DNA from: Rhizobium sp. P38BS-XIX
Lineage (GTDB): Bacteria > Pseudomonadota > Alphaproteobacteria > Rhizobiales > Rhizobiaceae
Direction of reading: 5' to 3'
NCBI RefSeq assembly: GCF_012641435.1
Contig: NZ_JABAIJ010000009.1
Coordinates: 1-64,000, forward strand
Length of the DNA: 64,000 bases
The position numbers were made by a program, and so were the translations under genes. Every line of letters begins with the position of its first letter. Within the stretch, counting starts at the first letter, position 1. The notes below the pieces were generated by a model. The model made no database searches. It had not been told where the DNA came from and was given only the letters and a program-made list of their open reading frames with translations. This document shows positions 40,101-47,489 of this stretch, in pieces.

Positions 40101-40729
40101 GGGATTTCCGACAGTTTGCCGATGGCGGCGGGCAGATAGCCACGACCGGTCGGGATCGGCCGCTTGATCAGACGATCCGAGTGCGCGCCGGCCATCGTCG
40201 TCAGCATCCGCGACGTCTGCGGGGTGATGTCCAGCATGCGGAAACGGGCAGAGGACGCAACGATTTCACCGTCGCGGCCGATAACGGCCATATGGGTATC
40301 GGGATCATCGAAGCCGTCGATCATCCGCCTTGCACATTCGGCCGGGGTCATCGGCTTGGAGGAGACGGGAGAGGAAAAAAGCACCGCTTCTTCACCCGCC
40401 TGGATGCGGATAAGTTCGACGGCCGCATTGACGACGGCGCGCTGAAAGCCCGAGGCCATGCGGATCAGGAATGTGCGCTGATCGCCGATCGTGCCAAGGC
40501 CGCGCGCGGTGGCCTCGATCTGGCGAAACGAGACGTCGCCGGGCTTTGGCCCCTGATCGAGAAAATCATAGATGACATCATAGCCGAAGAGGTTGGCGCC
40601 GGCGCCATTGGCCCAGAGCACGCGATCCATGCCGGTCGAAAACATCACCATGGCCTCGCCACGGGCAAAGCGTTCCCGAACGCGCGGGTGCACGGCAATG
40701 TCAATGAACGGATATTGAATTGCGGGCAT
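37130..40729 (-). CDS. PdhS/PleC-type sensor histidine kinase, 1199 residues
   Basis: The C-terminal 235 residues form a HisKA/HATPase kinase with phospho-acceptor His977 in FLARVSHEIRTPLNAIIGFSDMM, N box NILSNAIRF, and G boxes DTGVGM and GTGLGL. The RFGPIG and SGRHVLDIVNDLLDISKIEAG segments match the PleC/DivJ/PdhS family that controls DivK and cell-cycle polarity. A PAS domain lies at about residues 840-950. Before it is a very long acidic, Pro/Glu/Thr-rich linker (roughly residues 215-700). No transmembrane helix is visible, so it is probably cytoplasmic. The specific paralogue is not assignable here. Confidence 0.85.
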   Translation of the reverse strand: MPAIQYPFIDIAVHPRVRERFARGEAMVMFSTGMDRVLWANGAGANLFGYDVIYDFLDQGPKPGDVSFRQIEATARGLGTIGDQRTFLIRMASGFQRAVVNAAVELIRIQAGEEAVLFSSPVSSKPMTPAECARRMIDGFDDPDTHMAVIGRDGEIVASSARFRMLDITPQTSRMLTTMAGAHSDRLIKRPIPTGRGYLPAAIGKLSEIPALHLLFVVETVLGHLDPTETLPAEAPQVSAEPQTEETREELEAAAADDTPKTAPSALSGDVIDTVAHIEELDETPEYQADEQPEAALTAADGGEPAPEPAPADIVEETHTEAPSDDQASDVVTEDEAPVADVHAETPPEQTEPETADISDHPSDGFVFQRNGRATRFVWKIDAAGHFSEVSREFAEAVGPQAAQIAGDAFSDVARRFNLDPDGKIAELLARRDTWSGRTIYWPVEGTALMVPVDLAALPTYTRSREFDGFRGFGVVRLADAIEDPARRGMSLDTQASPDAPTEPSAPSVDAEAVDAAETDIEEEHASAAESHEEAPVEPDSTSAEPPVLRIVETPNRRETDKVIRLHEHRTLTQAGLSLSEQAAFREIARQLEPFGKRSELPAEQPSVEAPTDNADVAPQANAADEILSDAHDAATEHDRHDNRQDETSQAEEAIEVDDRAKADDNDLMESPIASAEPEEDFDPLDALSAAIPPRVKMRTGLSSDIVDQLPLAILIHAGDRLIHGNVEFLRLTGYESLADLEQVGGLDALLQRNDLEDKTEQPGTMMVVRADDALVPVTARLQSIRWEDGTALMLALMPAEKAAAQPSPEPVSEEARPERILEKVAKLQVEIEELRSTLETATDGVIIVGQDGEIRSMNRSASALFNYDDQEIRGKPFVTLFAHESQKAVLDYLGGLSGHGVASVLNDGREVIGREASGGFVPLFMTMGRLNSSNGYCAVIRDITQWKRTEEELRNAKRAAETANAHKTDFLARVSHEIRTPLNAIIGFSDMMAGERFGPIGHSRYVEYATDIGRSGRHVLDIVNDLLDISKIEAGEMDLDFASVGLNEAITEAVSLVQPQANSQRVIIRTALSQAVPNVVADLRSIKQIALNILSNAIRFTPSGGQIVVSTSYEGNGSVVMRIRDTGVGMTRSELEQAMKPFRQVAANSRKRGDGTGLGLPLTKAMVDANRATFSINSSPNEGTLVEITFPSPRVLAN

Positions 40730-40845
40730 ATTCCAACCTGTTTTGCGGGCGTGAGCGCCTCTCTTGCTTTAATGATTTATTAATAACGGCGCCCCGCTCT
40801 CCGGTCCAGCGAAGCGCCCATCTTTCGGCCGGAAAGGTTAACGCG

Positions 40846-40878
40846 TTGTGCGGTGCAAAATTATGTTGCAATGCACAA
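40846..40878. promoter_or_regulatory. Phasin promoter palindrome, candidate PhaR/AniA site
   Basis: The arms TTGTGC-gg-TGCAA and TTGCA-at-GCACAA form a symmetrical element with nine central bases, about 75 bases before the phasin start. An AT-rich -10-like TATATTATA follows directly. TGC/GCA-rich sites are what PhaR-type (AniA) polyhydroxybutyrate regulators bind, and phasin genes are their usual targets. The assignment is inferred. Confidence 0.5.
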
Positions 40879-40951
40879 TTCTTTATATTATATAAGCCTC
40901 ACAAACTTTAACGACTGGTGCCTCCGGGAGGCCCCCCTAAGGAGCGTAATC

Positions 40952-41398
40952 ATGGCTACTGTAAAGAAAGACGACGTTTTTTCAACGGCTGCATTCGACC
41001 CGTCCAAGTTCTCCGAATCCTTCCGCGACTTCGCCGAAAAGGGCGCTACGCAGTCCAAGGAAGCCTTCGCCAAGATGAAGGCTGCCACCGAAGAAGCAGG
41101 CAAGACGGTTGAAGCAACCGTGCAGACCGCACAGGCTGGTTCCGTTGAAATCGGCCTCAAGGCCATCGACGTCCTGCGCACCAATGCCGAAAGCTCGCTG
41201 GCGCACATGGAAGCCCTGCTTCGCGTCAAGTCCGTTGCCGAACTCTTCGAGCTTCAGACCGCTTTCATCCGCAAGCAGGCCGAAGTGACCGTCGAACAGG
41301 CCAAGTCCATCCAGGACACGACCAAGAAGGTCGCCGAAAAGCTGGCAAAGCCTGCCAAGGACGCCGCTGAAAAGGCAATGGCCTCTTTCAAGGCCTGA
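40952..41398 (+). CDS. phaP: Phasin (polyhydroxybutyrate granule protein)
   Basis: A 148-residue, almost wholly helical, Ala/Lys/Glu-rich protein of the phasin family. The N-terminal FDPSKFSESFRDFAEKG and the central LRVKSVAELFELQTAFIRKQAE heptad pattern are family hallmarks. Phasins coat polyhydroxybutyrate granules and limit their coalescence. AAGGAG lies 10 bases before the ATG. The gene has its own promoter palindrome and a strong terminator, so it is monocistronic. Codon use is optimised, suggesting high expression. Confidence 0.9.
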   Translation: MATVKKDDVFSTAAFDPSKFSESFRDFAEKGATQSKEAFAKMKAATEEAGKTVEATVQTAQAGSVEIGLKAIDVLRTNAESSLAHMEALLRVKSVAELFELQTAFIRKQAEVTVEQAKSIQDTTKKVAEKLAKPAKDAAEKAMASFKA

Positions 41399-41429
41399 TA
41401 TTTTCACGATAGCCTCCCAAGGCACGAAT

Positions 41430-41468
41430 GTCCCGTTTTCAGGTGAAAACCCTGAAGGCGGGACTTTT
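41430..41468 (+). terminator. Terminator of the phasin gene
   Basis: GTCCCG-tt-TTCAGG pairs with CCTGAA-gg-CGGGAC around a seven-base loop and is followed by TTTT, 32 bases after the phasin stop. Confidence 0.85.
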
Positions 41469-41621
41469 CATATGAGCAGGCTGCTGCGCCGGGAAAACCG
41501 ATTGTCGGCGCACATCATCGTTTGGATATCTTCGAAGCTTTTTCATATTGCGGGTAGATAGGACTTGAAATAGTTTTAAAGTCCTCGTATGTCACCCCCG
41601 TTCGCGGCGACGCGAGCAAGT

Positions 41622-41698
41622 GCGGTTGTAGCTCAGTTGGTTAGAGCGCAGGTTTGTGGCACCTGAGGTCGGAGGTTCGAGACCCCCCAACCGTACCA
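41622..41698 (+). tRNA. tRNA-His (anticodon GTG)
   Basis: A 77-nt gene including the encoded CCA. The acceptor stem GCGGTTG pairs with CAACCGT, giving a G1:U72 wobble, discriminator A73 and T at position -1. The anticodon loop is TTGTGGC with anticodon GTG, on a perfect 5-bp stem. Absence of G-1 with A73 is the form known for alphaproteobacterial tRNA-His. The T stem (GGAGG / CCCCC) has an A51-C63 mismatch. The gene stands immediately before the prophage. Confidence 0.93.
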
Positions 41699-41758
41699 TT
41701 TCCCCCTTGATATCTGTGGTATGCATGGCTGCCTGAGTGTAGCCGGACGCGACTTTCC

Positions 41759-41788
41759 GGAATTTTGACACGGTAAACCGGAATTTCT
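41759..41788. repeat. 9-bp direct repeats at the probable prophage end
   Basis: CCGGAATTT occurs at 41759-41767 and 41780-41788, starts 21 bp apart, i.e. two helical turns. Spaced repeats at the ends are expected for transposase binding in Mu-like phages. The second copy overlaps the stop of the small secreted-protein gene. Function inferred. Confidence 0.4.
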
Positions 41789-42119
41789 ATTTCTGCGGGA
41801 TTACCTGCCCGATTGATCCTAGGACGCCCTTACAGACTTCAGCGATGTCGATCTTGCGTTCGGCAAAGCGTGCTTTCAATTCGGCCCGCAACCTTTCGAC
41901 CGTTCCGATGTTGGCTCCGTTGAGCGTCATCGCCGCGACCATAGCCGTCATGGCCGGCATTTGAGACTGATCGCAGTTCCCCATAGCCCACTCTACTACT
42001 AGGGCTGAGCGCACCTGTCCTTCTACGATATCAGATGCGTGAGCCGCTGAGGTCCACGCGAACAGCGCCGATGCCGCGAGGACTGCGGTCGTGGCGGTCT
42101 CTCCCCTAGTCACTTTCAT
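41787..42119 (-). CDS. Small secreted protein at the prophage end
   Basis: A 110-residue protein beginning with a signal peptide: basic MKVTRGE, a hydrophobic core TTAVLAASALFAW, and cleavage after AHA-S. The mature part (~80 residues) is helical with two cysteines, in GNCDQSQM and EVCKG, which could form a disulphide. GAGGT lies upstream of the ATG. It is the last minus-strand gene before the probable phage terminus, the usual position of accessory cargo. No family recognised. Confidence 0.6.
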   Translation of the reverse strand: MKVTRGETATTAVLAASALFAWTSAAHASDIVEGQVRSALVVEWAMGNCDQSQMPAMTAMVAAMTLNGANIGTVERLRAELKARFAERKIDIAEVCKGVLGSIGQVIPQK

Positions 42120-42360
42120 TACAACCTACCTCACGGTCTAGCTCTTCCATTTTTCCTACTCTTTTGCCCCCACGTCGGCTATGCCAAATCGGGCGATGTA
42201 AATTGCCATCCGTAAGTGCGCCACCTCCATCCAAACGTGCTTCGAATGCGCTTTGAGACAGATTTGAAGCCCTGCGCTGAGTGGCCGACACTTCGTTGCA
42301 AGCCCATGACACATTCGATAAAACCCTAAAAGTTCCCACGGAAGGAGCTTCGAGGCGACC

Positions 42361-43542
42361 ATGAAATCCTTAGCGAATGTGTCATCAGGTCAAAATCTAA
42401 GCATCCAAGGCCTACGTGGCGTCGCAGTGCTAGCCGTTCTTATCTTTCACTACGTTTCGGTCTACCGGAACGACATTCTATCCGGCGTGACGCCTGGCCA
42501 TGCACTCCTACATCTCGCTAACGTCGGCTGGGTAGGCGTGGACCTGTTTTTTGCGATTTCCGGATTTGTGGTAACGAGTTCGATATTGTCATCCGTCCGA
42601 AAGCCAACGGACGTTTTCACATTTTGGCGGCGAAGAGCGTTAAGGCTGTTTCCAGTCTATTATCTCGCAGTTTTTGTATTCTCGATATGTCTTATCCTGG
42701 GGCTGGCCACCACAGCGGGCTACGCACGGGCAATTCCGTTTCTTCTATTGCACCTCTCGAATATTGGCATTGTCATTGGGGTGCCTATGCAAGACCCCAT
42801 GATCTCAATAACGCACTTTTGGTCGCTAGCTGTTGAGATGCAGTTTTACTTCGCATGGCCGTGGCTCCTCGTTTTCAGACACCGTCTACCGCTTAAGAGT
42901 TTGATGCTGGCGGTTGTTATTTTGGCGCCGCTAGCAAGGGGCGTGGCTCTCCTATACGGGCTTCAGCCGAACACCATTTATTCGCTCACCCCGTTCCGCC
43001 TAGACGCGTTCATTGTCGCAGCGCTGATCGCTCTGCGCCATCACGAGGGCGGCCTTACTCAGCGGACCGATGTTCTGATGAATTTGATATTCCCAACAAC
43101 TGGCATCTTGGCACTCGCGTATCTAGCCAGTAGCGAGGAGTGGCATAAGGCTGATCCAACCGTCCAGATTTACGGCTACTCGCTACTAGCCATATCGTCC
43201 GGCTGTCTGGTTGGATCTCTATTTCGGCAAACAGCTCCCGTTTGGCTTCAGGCTTTGCTCTCGCGGCCAGCCATCGTTTGGATCGGGACGATCAGTTACA
43301 GCCTTTACGTTTGGCACCTTCTGTTCAGCGGTTTGATATCTGCCCAGTTTCGCGCGTTCTGGCTCGGAACTTCCGATTCAAAATGGACTAGTTTTTCTGG
43401 TCTCCTCGGCGATGTCACCCTCAACATCGCCGTGGCTTTTTTGCTTGGTGTTCTCAGCTATAACTTAGAGCGCTGGGGCCAAAACCGTAAACCTAGATAC
43501 AGTGATCCTCAGATAGTCGCGGGTGCCAAAAAAGCCGCTTGA
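42361..43542 (+). CDS. Membrane O-acyltransferase (acyltransferase 3 family), prophage cargo
   Basis: A 393-residue integral membrane protein with about ten helices. Family signatures are LSIQGLRGVAVLAVLIFHY at residue ~14, GWVGVDLFFAISGFVVTSS, FWRRRALRLFPVYYLA and HFWSLAVEMQFYFAWPWLL. Members transfer acetyl or other acyl groups to O-antigen, exopolysaccharide or Nod-factor sugars. It runs against all neighbouring phage genes and is AT-richer with many rare-for-rhizobia codons, both signs of separate acquisition. A role in serotype conversion of the lysogen is inferred. Confidence 0.88.
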   Translation: MKSLANVSSGQNLSIQGLRGVAVLAVLIFHYVSVYRNDILSGVTPGHALLHLANVGWVGVDLFFAISGFVVTSSILSSVRKPTDVFTFWRRRALRLFPVYYLAVFVFSICLILGLATTAGYARAIPFLLLHLSNIGIVIGVPMQDPMISITHFWSLAVEMQFYFAWPWLLVFRHRLPLKSLMLAVVILAPLARGVALLYGLQPNTIYSLTPFRLDAFIVAALIALRHHEGGLTQRTDVLMNLIFPTTGILALAYLASSEEWHKADPTVQIYGYSLLAISSGCLVGSLFRQTAPVWLQALLSRPAIVWIGTISYSLYVWHLLFSGLISAQFRAFWLGTSDSKWTSFSGLLGDVTLNIAVAFLLGVLSYNLERWGQNRKPRYSDPQIVAGAKKAA

Positions 43543-43544
43543 TA

Positions 43545-44096
43545 TCATAAGACGTTCGAAGGCCACGTTGCCGTGTCAACATCGCTGAGCGTTTTAATCG
43601 TGCCATTCGTGATCCCTAGCGCAACTCCGGCTTCAGCATCGAAGCAGGCACTTATGAAATTCATGATTGCCGTTGCCATGGACAATGCGTCCGTCTGATC
43701 CAAGGTAAAAAATGATCCGTCCGAGCATTTGAAGCTCGTTGAGAACCCCGACCCTACGATGTTTGCCGCGAGCGCGACGTTACCAATTTTGCTCTGGCTG
43801 GTGGCATCTGTGGCAATCGGATGGCCTTTAAAGCTGAACCCTCCCGTTTCCAGAGAGTACCGTTTCGCAGCCGCATAGGCGGGTAAATCGAGATAAAGAT
43901 TGTATCCCCCGATAACAGCCTGAAGCGAAGCGTCCGTCTGATTACCGTTATCATCGAGCGGCCACTTAGATGGCGTGTTGCCCACCGCCAGCCACGCTTT
44001 GTACTGGGCATCTTTCTTTGAGACGATTGACGAACTCGCACTAGCGAAGATCCGTCCATCATCTGACAGCCAATAGCAATTCAACGGGTCAAACAT
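43545..44096 (-). CDS. DUF4376-type phage tail protein
   Basis: A 183-residue protein overlapping the tail-fibre gene by 8 bases. AGGAGG stands just before the ATG at 44096. The C-terminal ~110 residues fit the DUF4376 pattern: KRYSLETGGFSFKGHPIATD, SQSKIGNV, and FISACFDAEAGVALGI. Such proteins are encoded next to tail fibres and are thought to be fibre components or assembly factors. It occupies the place of the Mu fibre-assembly gene U. Confidence 0.75.
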   Translation of the reverse strand: MFDPLNCYWLSDDGRIFASASSSIVSKKDAQYKAWLAVGNTPSKWPLDDNGNQTDASLQAVIGGYNLYLDLPAYAAAKRYSLETGGFSFKGHPIATDATSQSKIGNVALAANIVGSGFSTSFKCSDGSFFTLDQTDALSMATAIMNFISACFDAEAGVALGITNGTIKTLSDVDTATWPSNVL

Positions 44097-46893
44097 ACTG
44101 TCCTCCTGAAGATTGACTTCCGGCGGTGTTACCCGGAAGGAAATTTGCGCCTTGGCCCGCAACGTTGATGACACCATTTTCGGTGACTGAATAACGGGGT
44201 CCGGTGGCCGCGCCGGCAAAAGCCAGAGCGCCAATTTCCGCCCTCGCCTGAGAACAATTCACGAAGCCCACCTGAAAGAAGGGCGTTCCTGAAAGCGTGA
44301 CTGTTTGAGTGCCACCAGAGACACCGATTACCCCAAAGCTCTGTACAAGGAACGGTGATGAGCAAGTCCCAATGATTTTGATTGGGCCGGTTATGCCGAT
44401 ACTGCCGCCGTTCAGGGTATATGAGTGATATTGGCCGCCGCCCACGGCCGCGCCGGTAGCCTCAAGCGTAACGTTCTGGATGTTAACTTGCCCACCAAAA
44501 TTGGTGTAGATGTCGTATACACCGACGGTCGATTTTGTAACCTTCACACCGTCCAGCGTCACGCTGTACATGGCGCAGCGAATGCTCCAGATTTTTCCGG
44601 CTTGGGTATTGATTACATAGGCATCTTGATTGGCCGGATCACCACGCACCGTTACCACACTCGATGCAGCATCGAAGCTGGCACCCTCATAGGTCCCTGC
44701 AACACCCAACTGGATCGTTACGGCGTAGCCAGCCGTATCGTAGCGCGATTTGATCGCGGTCCAGCCGCCTTGAAGGGTTTTAAATGCCGCAGCTGCAGTG
44801 TTGTCCAATCCCGTATTGGCATCGTTGCCATCGGGTCTGATGTAGAACGTCGTGTCTGCCGTGAGCTTCACCCGAACCTGAGAAGGAACGATCCCGGCCG
44901 TGTAGAACCGAGCGCCGTCACACAGCAGGAACACCAGCGCGTTAGCTGGAAGGTCGTTGAGCGCAACGGGCGCACCAACGGGGTTTACGATTGGAAGCGC
45001 GCCCAAGCCATTCACGTTCAAGGTCGCGCCGGCAAGGTTGCCGTACGCTGGAGCCTTGAAGATGATGCTTTTCAGATCGGCGTAGGATGCCGGCGCGGGC
45101 GTGAGAACGGCCGTGTACGCCGCCGCCGTGCCGCCCGCTGCGGCGTAACCCCATTTGCTTGCCTGCACGGCTGAGGACATTCGCGCGACTGAAGCCGGCC
45201 GGGTTTGATCGGCGCCTGCAGCCGTTTCAGCGGCTGAAGCCAGCTCGACAAGTCCTCGACGAAACTCGCTTGCCGGCGTCGTGCTGAGGATAAGGAATGC
45301 GGAGCCGGCACATACCAGAGTGACGTTGCCGCCAAGGTCATTGGCGACCACGGCAATACCGTCGCCGCTCAAAATAGGAAGCGCCCCGAGACCGTTCAGA
45401 TTGAGAGTGGAGGGACCTGTGTTTGCAGTCCCGAACCACAGGTTGACGATCATTCCCCAGGTGTATGCGGGCGGAGCGGGCACCAGGCTGGCGGTATAGG
45501 TATTCGCAGGACCAGCCGTGTTGCCAACTGTCCAAGACCCAGACTGAACCGCGTTCGCCATTCGGGCAACCGACGCGGGGCGGATCAGATCTGTTCCAGC
45601 GGTAGCCTCCGCAGCCGACGCCAGCTCGACAACGCCTTTGTTGGTCTCTGACGCAGGGGAGAATTTCAGCAGAACGAAGCTGACACCGTCATAGATGAGG
45701 GTAACGATCCCGTACAAATCGTTGGCAACCAGCGGGCTCCAATCGGAATAGAGGATATTCTTCGCGCCAAGACCATTGACGTTCAGTGTCGCCGGCCCGG
45801 TGTTTGGCGTGTTGATGTAAGTGCAGACGATCAAACCTGCCGTGTAGGCGGTTGGCGCGGGTGTGAGCGTCGCGGTTAAGGCATTCGCCGTTCCGCCCGG
45901 TACAGCCCAATTCCAAGAACCGGACTGCGCTGTGGAAGCCATCCGGCCAACGGAAGCCGGCCTAGTCAAATCCGTGCCAGCCGCCGTCTCTGTCGCTGAT
46001 GCCAGCTCGACAACGCCACGCACAACCTCATTGGCTATGATCGTATTTACTAAAATGAATACGCCGGATGCATATACCAGTGTGACGATGCCCGCCAATT
46101 CGTTAGCGGTTAAGGGATTGCCGTCGCTGTGGAGGATCTGAACGGCACCCAAGCCATTGACATTTAGAGTGGCTGCGCCGGTATTTGGAACGGTAACGTT
46201 GAGATTGACCGCTAGTCCATTGGAATAAGCCGTAGGGGCCGGAGACAATGTAGCCGTGAGGGCGTTCGCCGTGCCTCCGGCAACAGCAAAATTCCAAGCT
46301 CCCCGCTGGACTGCTGTTGCCATCCTCCCTGACGAAACCGGTCTTGTGAGATCAACGCCCGCCGCTGCGTCTACTGCCGAAGCCAGCTTGACTATGCCAC
46401 GCACAGTTTCCGACGCTATGGCGAGCGTGTCGAGAACGAAGGAAGCACCATCGTAGACAAGACTTACAATGCCGATCAGGTCGCCCGCAGCAAGAGCGCT
46501 GCCATCGGATGCGACAATGTTCTTTATGCCGAGGCCGTTGAGATTAAGCGTTGCCGCACCCGTATTTGCGGTGGCCACCTTCAAGTTGACGCGCATGCCC
46601 GCCGTGTAGGCGCTGGGTGCGGGCGTGAGCGTCCCCGTCAGCGCATTGGCGGTTCCGCCGCCTACGACATAGTTCAGCCGGCCGGACTGGATGGCTTTGC
46701 CGAGCTGGCCGCGATCGGCGGCGCTTGGGACAATGCCGCTCGTCTCGATGATACCGAGGATTTCTTCCTGGGCGGAGTTAAGCCAGTCGGCCGTCACCTC
46801 GGTACCAGGCGTACCGGTCGGCAAGTCCTCGTCGCGGAAACCGCGCTTGCCGCCACCGAGATCGACGAAATCAGCACCATTGATGCGGTCCAT
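44089..46893 (-). CDS. Tail fibre/spike protein with 127-residue repeats
   Basis: A 934-residue protein at the position of Mu gene S. Residues 1-69 form a baseplate-attachment head (MDRINGADFVDLGGGKRGF). Residues 70-577 are four tandem repeats of exactly 127 residues each, with motifs GGTANALTATL, PAPTAYTAG, NTGAATLNVNGLG and TDLTRPASVGRM. A partial fifth repeat follows (578 to ~660). From about residue 665 (TFYIRPDGNDANTGLDN) the C-terminus looks like a right-handed beta-helix, the usual receptor-binding or polysaccharide-processing fold. Confidence 0.88.
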   Translation of the reverse strand: MDRINGADFVDLGGGKRGFRDEDLPTGTPGTEVTADWLNSAQEEILGIIETSGIVPSAADRGQLGKAIQSGRLNYVVGGGTANALTGTLTPAPSAYTAGMRVNLKVATANTGAATLNLNGLGIKNIVASDGSALAAGDLIGIVSLVYDGASFVLDTLAIASETVRGIVKLASAVDAAAGVDLTRPVSSGRMATAVQRGAWNFAVAGGTANALTATLSPAPTAYSNGLAVNLNVTVPNTGAATLNVNGLGAVQILHSDGNPLTANELAGIVTLVYASGVFILVNTIIANEVVRGVVELASATETAAGTDLTRPASVGRMASTAQSGSWNWAVPGGTANALTATLTPAPTAYTAGLIVCTYINTPNTGPATLNVNGLGAKNILYSDWSPLVANDLYGIVTLIYDGVSFVLLKFSPASETNKGVVELASAAEATAGTDLIRPASVARMANAVQSGSWTVGNTAGPANTYTASLVPAPPAYTWGMIVNLWFGTANTGPSTLNLNGLGALPILSGDGIAVVANDLGGNVTLVCAGSAFLILSTTPASEFRRGLVELASAAETAAGADQTRPASVARMSSAVQASKWGYAAAGGTAAAYTAVLTPAPASYADLKSIIFKAPAYGNLAGATLNVNGLGALPIVNPVGAPVALNDLPANALVFLLCDGARFYTAGIVPSQVRVKLTADTTFYIRPDGNDANTGLDNTAAAAFKTLQGGWTAIKSRYDTAGYAVTIQLGVAGTYEGASFDAASSVVTVRGDPANQDAYVINTQAGKIWSIRCAMYSVTLDGVKVTKSTVGVYDIYTNFGGQVNIQNVTLEATGAAVGGGQYHSYTLNGGSIGITGPIKIIGTCSSPFLVQSFGVIGVSGGTQTVTLSGTPFFQVGFVNCSQARAEIGALAFAGAATGPRYSVTENGVINVAGQGANFLPGNTAGSQSSGGQYV
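45163..46686 (-). repeat. Four tandem 381-bp coding repeats in the tail fibre gene
   Basis: The units encode residues 70-196, 197-323, 324-450 and 451-577. Each is exactly 127 codons, with no length change despite substantial sequence divergence between copies, which argues for selection on the structural period. Confidence 0.85.
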
Positions 46894-46895
46894 AT

Positions 46896-47489
46896 TCAGG
46901 CTCCGTATTTGAAGACGATGTCGGTGTGCCCCGGTCGTATCCGGCGCAACTCACATTCGATGTTGGAAAGTTTGAACGTGCCAAGCCGATTACCGGCGAC
47001 GCTTGCGCCGGCGCGAAAGTTGACGACGGTGATGAGGCCAGGGATGTTCACGCGGTAGACGAATTGAGACCCTTGCGGGCGGAGCCGCTGGCCGGCGCGC
47101 AACCGCCCCGCGACGGAAGGCCAGAACTCTTCGATCGTGATCGGAACGCCGAGCTTCTGTGCGACCGAGACCATGTAAGGGATGGATTGCCCGCCCGTCG
47201 CGGTCCAGCGCTGATGCGCCAGGCGCTGCCTGTCTTCGAGCGAAAGCGGATCGAGATCTCGGCCGCACGGATCGGGACCGAGAACACGCTCGAAGTCAGA
47301 GAGAAGGTTGACGGCCGAGCGCGGGTCGGTCTCAACCATGAGTGCTTCAGCTTCTGCCTCGGCCTCGGCAATTCGTTCCGCACCGGAGGAAAGCACCGTA
47401 TCGAGAATGCCGTCGCGAAAGCCCAGCGCCCACCCAGGCGCGAGCTTACCGATGATGCTGGCAAGGACCGTCGTAACCGAACGCGCCAT
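46896..47489 (-). CDS. Mu gp48-like tail protein (YmfQ/DUF2313)
   Basis: A 197-residue protein. The family pattern is clear: an acidic N-terminal helix (AEAEAEALMVETDPRSAVNLLSDFE), LGP, LSLEDRQRLAHQRW, and a C-terminal strand-rich part (ELRRIRPGHTDIVF). It connects the baseplate wedge to the fibre. Its start shares one base with the gp47 stop and the fibre gene begins two bases after its own stop. Confidence 0.88.
   Translation of the reverse strand: MARSVTTVLASIIGKLAPGWALGFRDGILDTVLSSGAERIAEAEAEAEALMVETDPRSAVNLLSDFERVLGPDPCGRDLDPLSLEDRQRLAHQRWTATGGQSIPYMVSVAQKLGVPITIEEFWPSVAGRLRAGQRLRPQGSQFVYRVNIPGLITVVNFRAGASVAGNRLGTFKLSNIECELRRIRPGHTDIVFKYGA

Noticed and set aside
41622..41698. tRNA-His as an integrase attachment site for the element
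   Set aside because: The element's genes are Mu-type, which insert by transposition; no duplicated tRNA 3' end is visible in the window, though its other end is not seen.
42106..42339. A 77-codon minus-strand frame upstream of the secreted-protein gene
   Set aside because: No ribosome site, overlaps the start of a better gene, and lies in the divergent promoter region.
42361..43542. The acyltransferase as a Nod-factor-modifying NodX homologue
   Set aside because: The family is shared with O-antigen and exopolysaccharide acyltransferases; there are no nod genes or nod-box sequences nearby, and the phage context favours surface-antigen modification.
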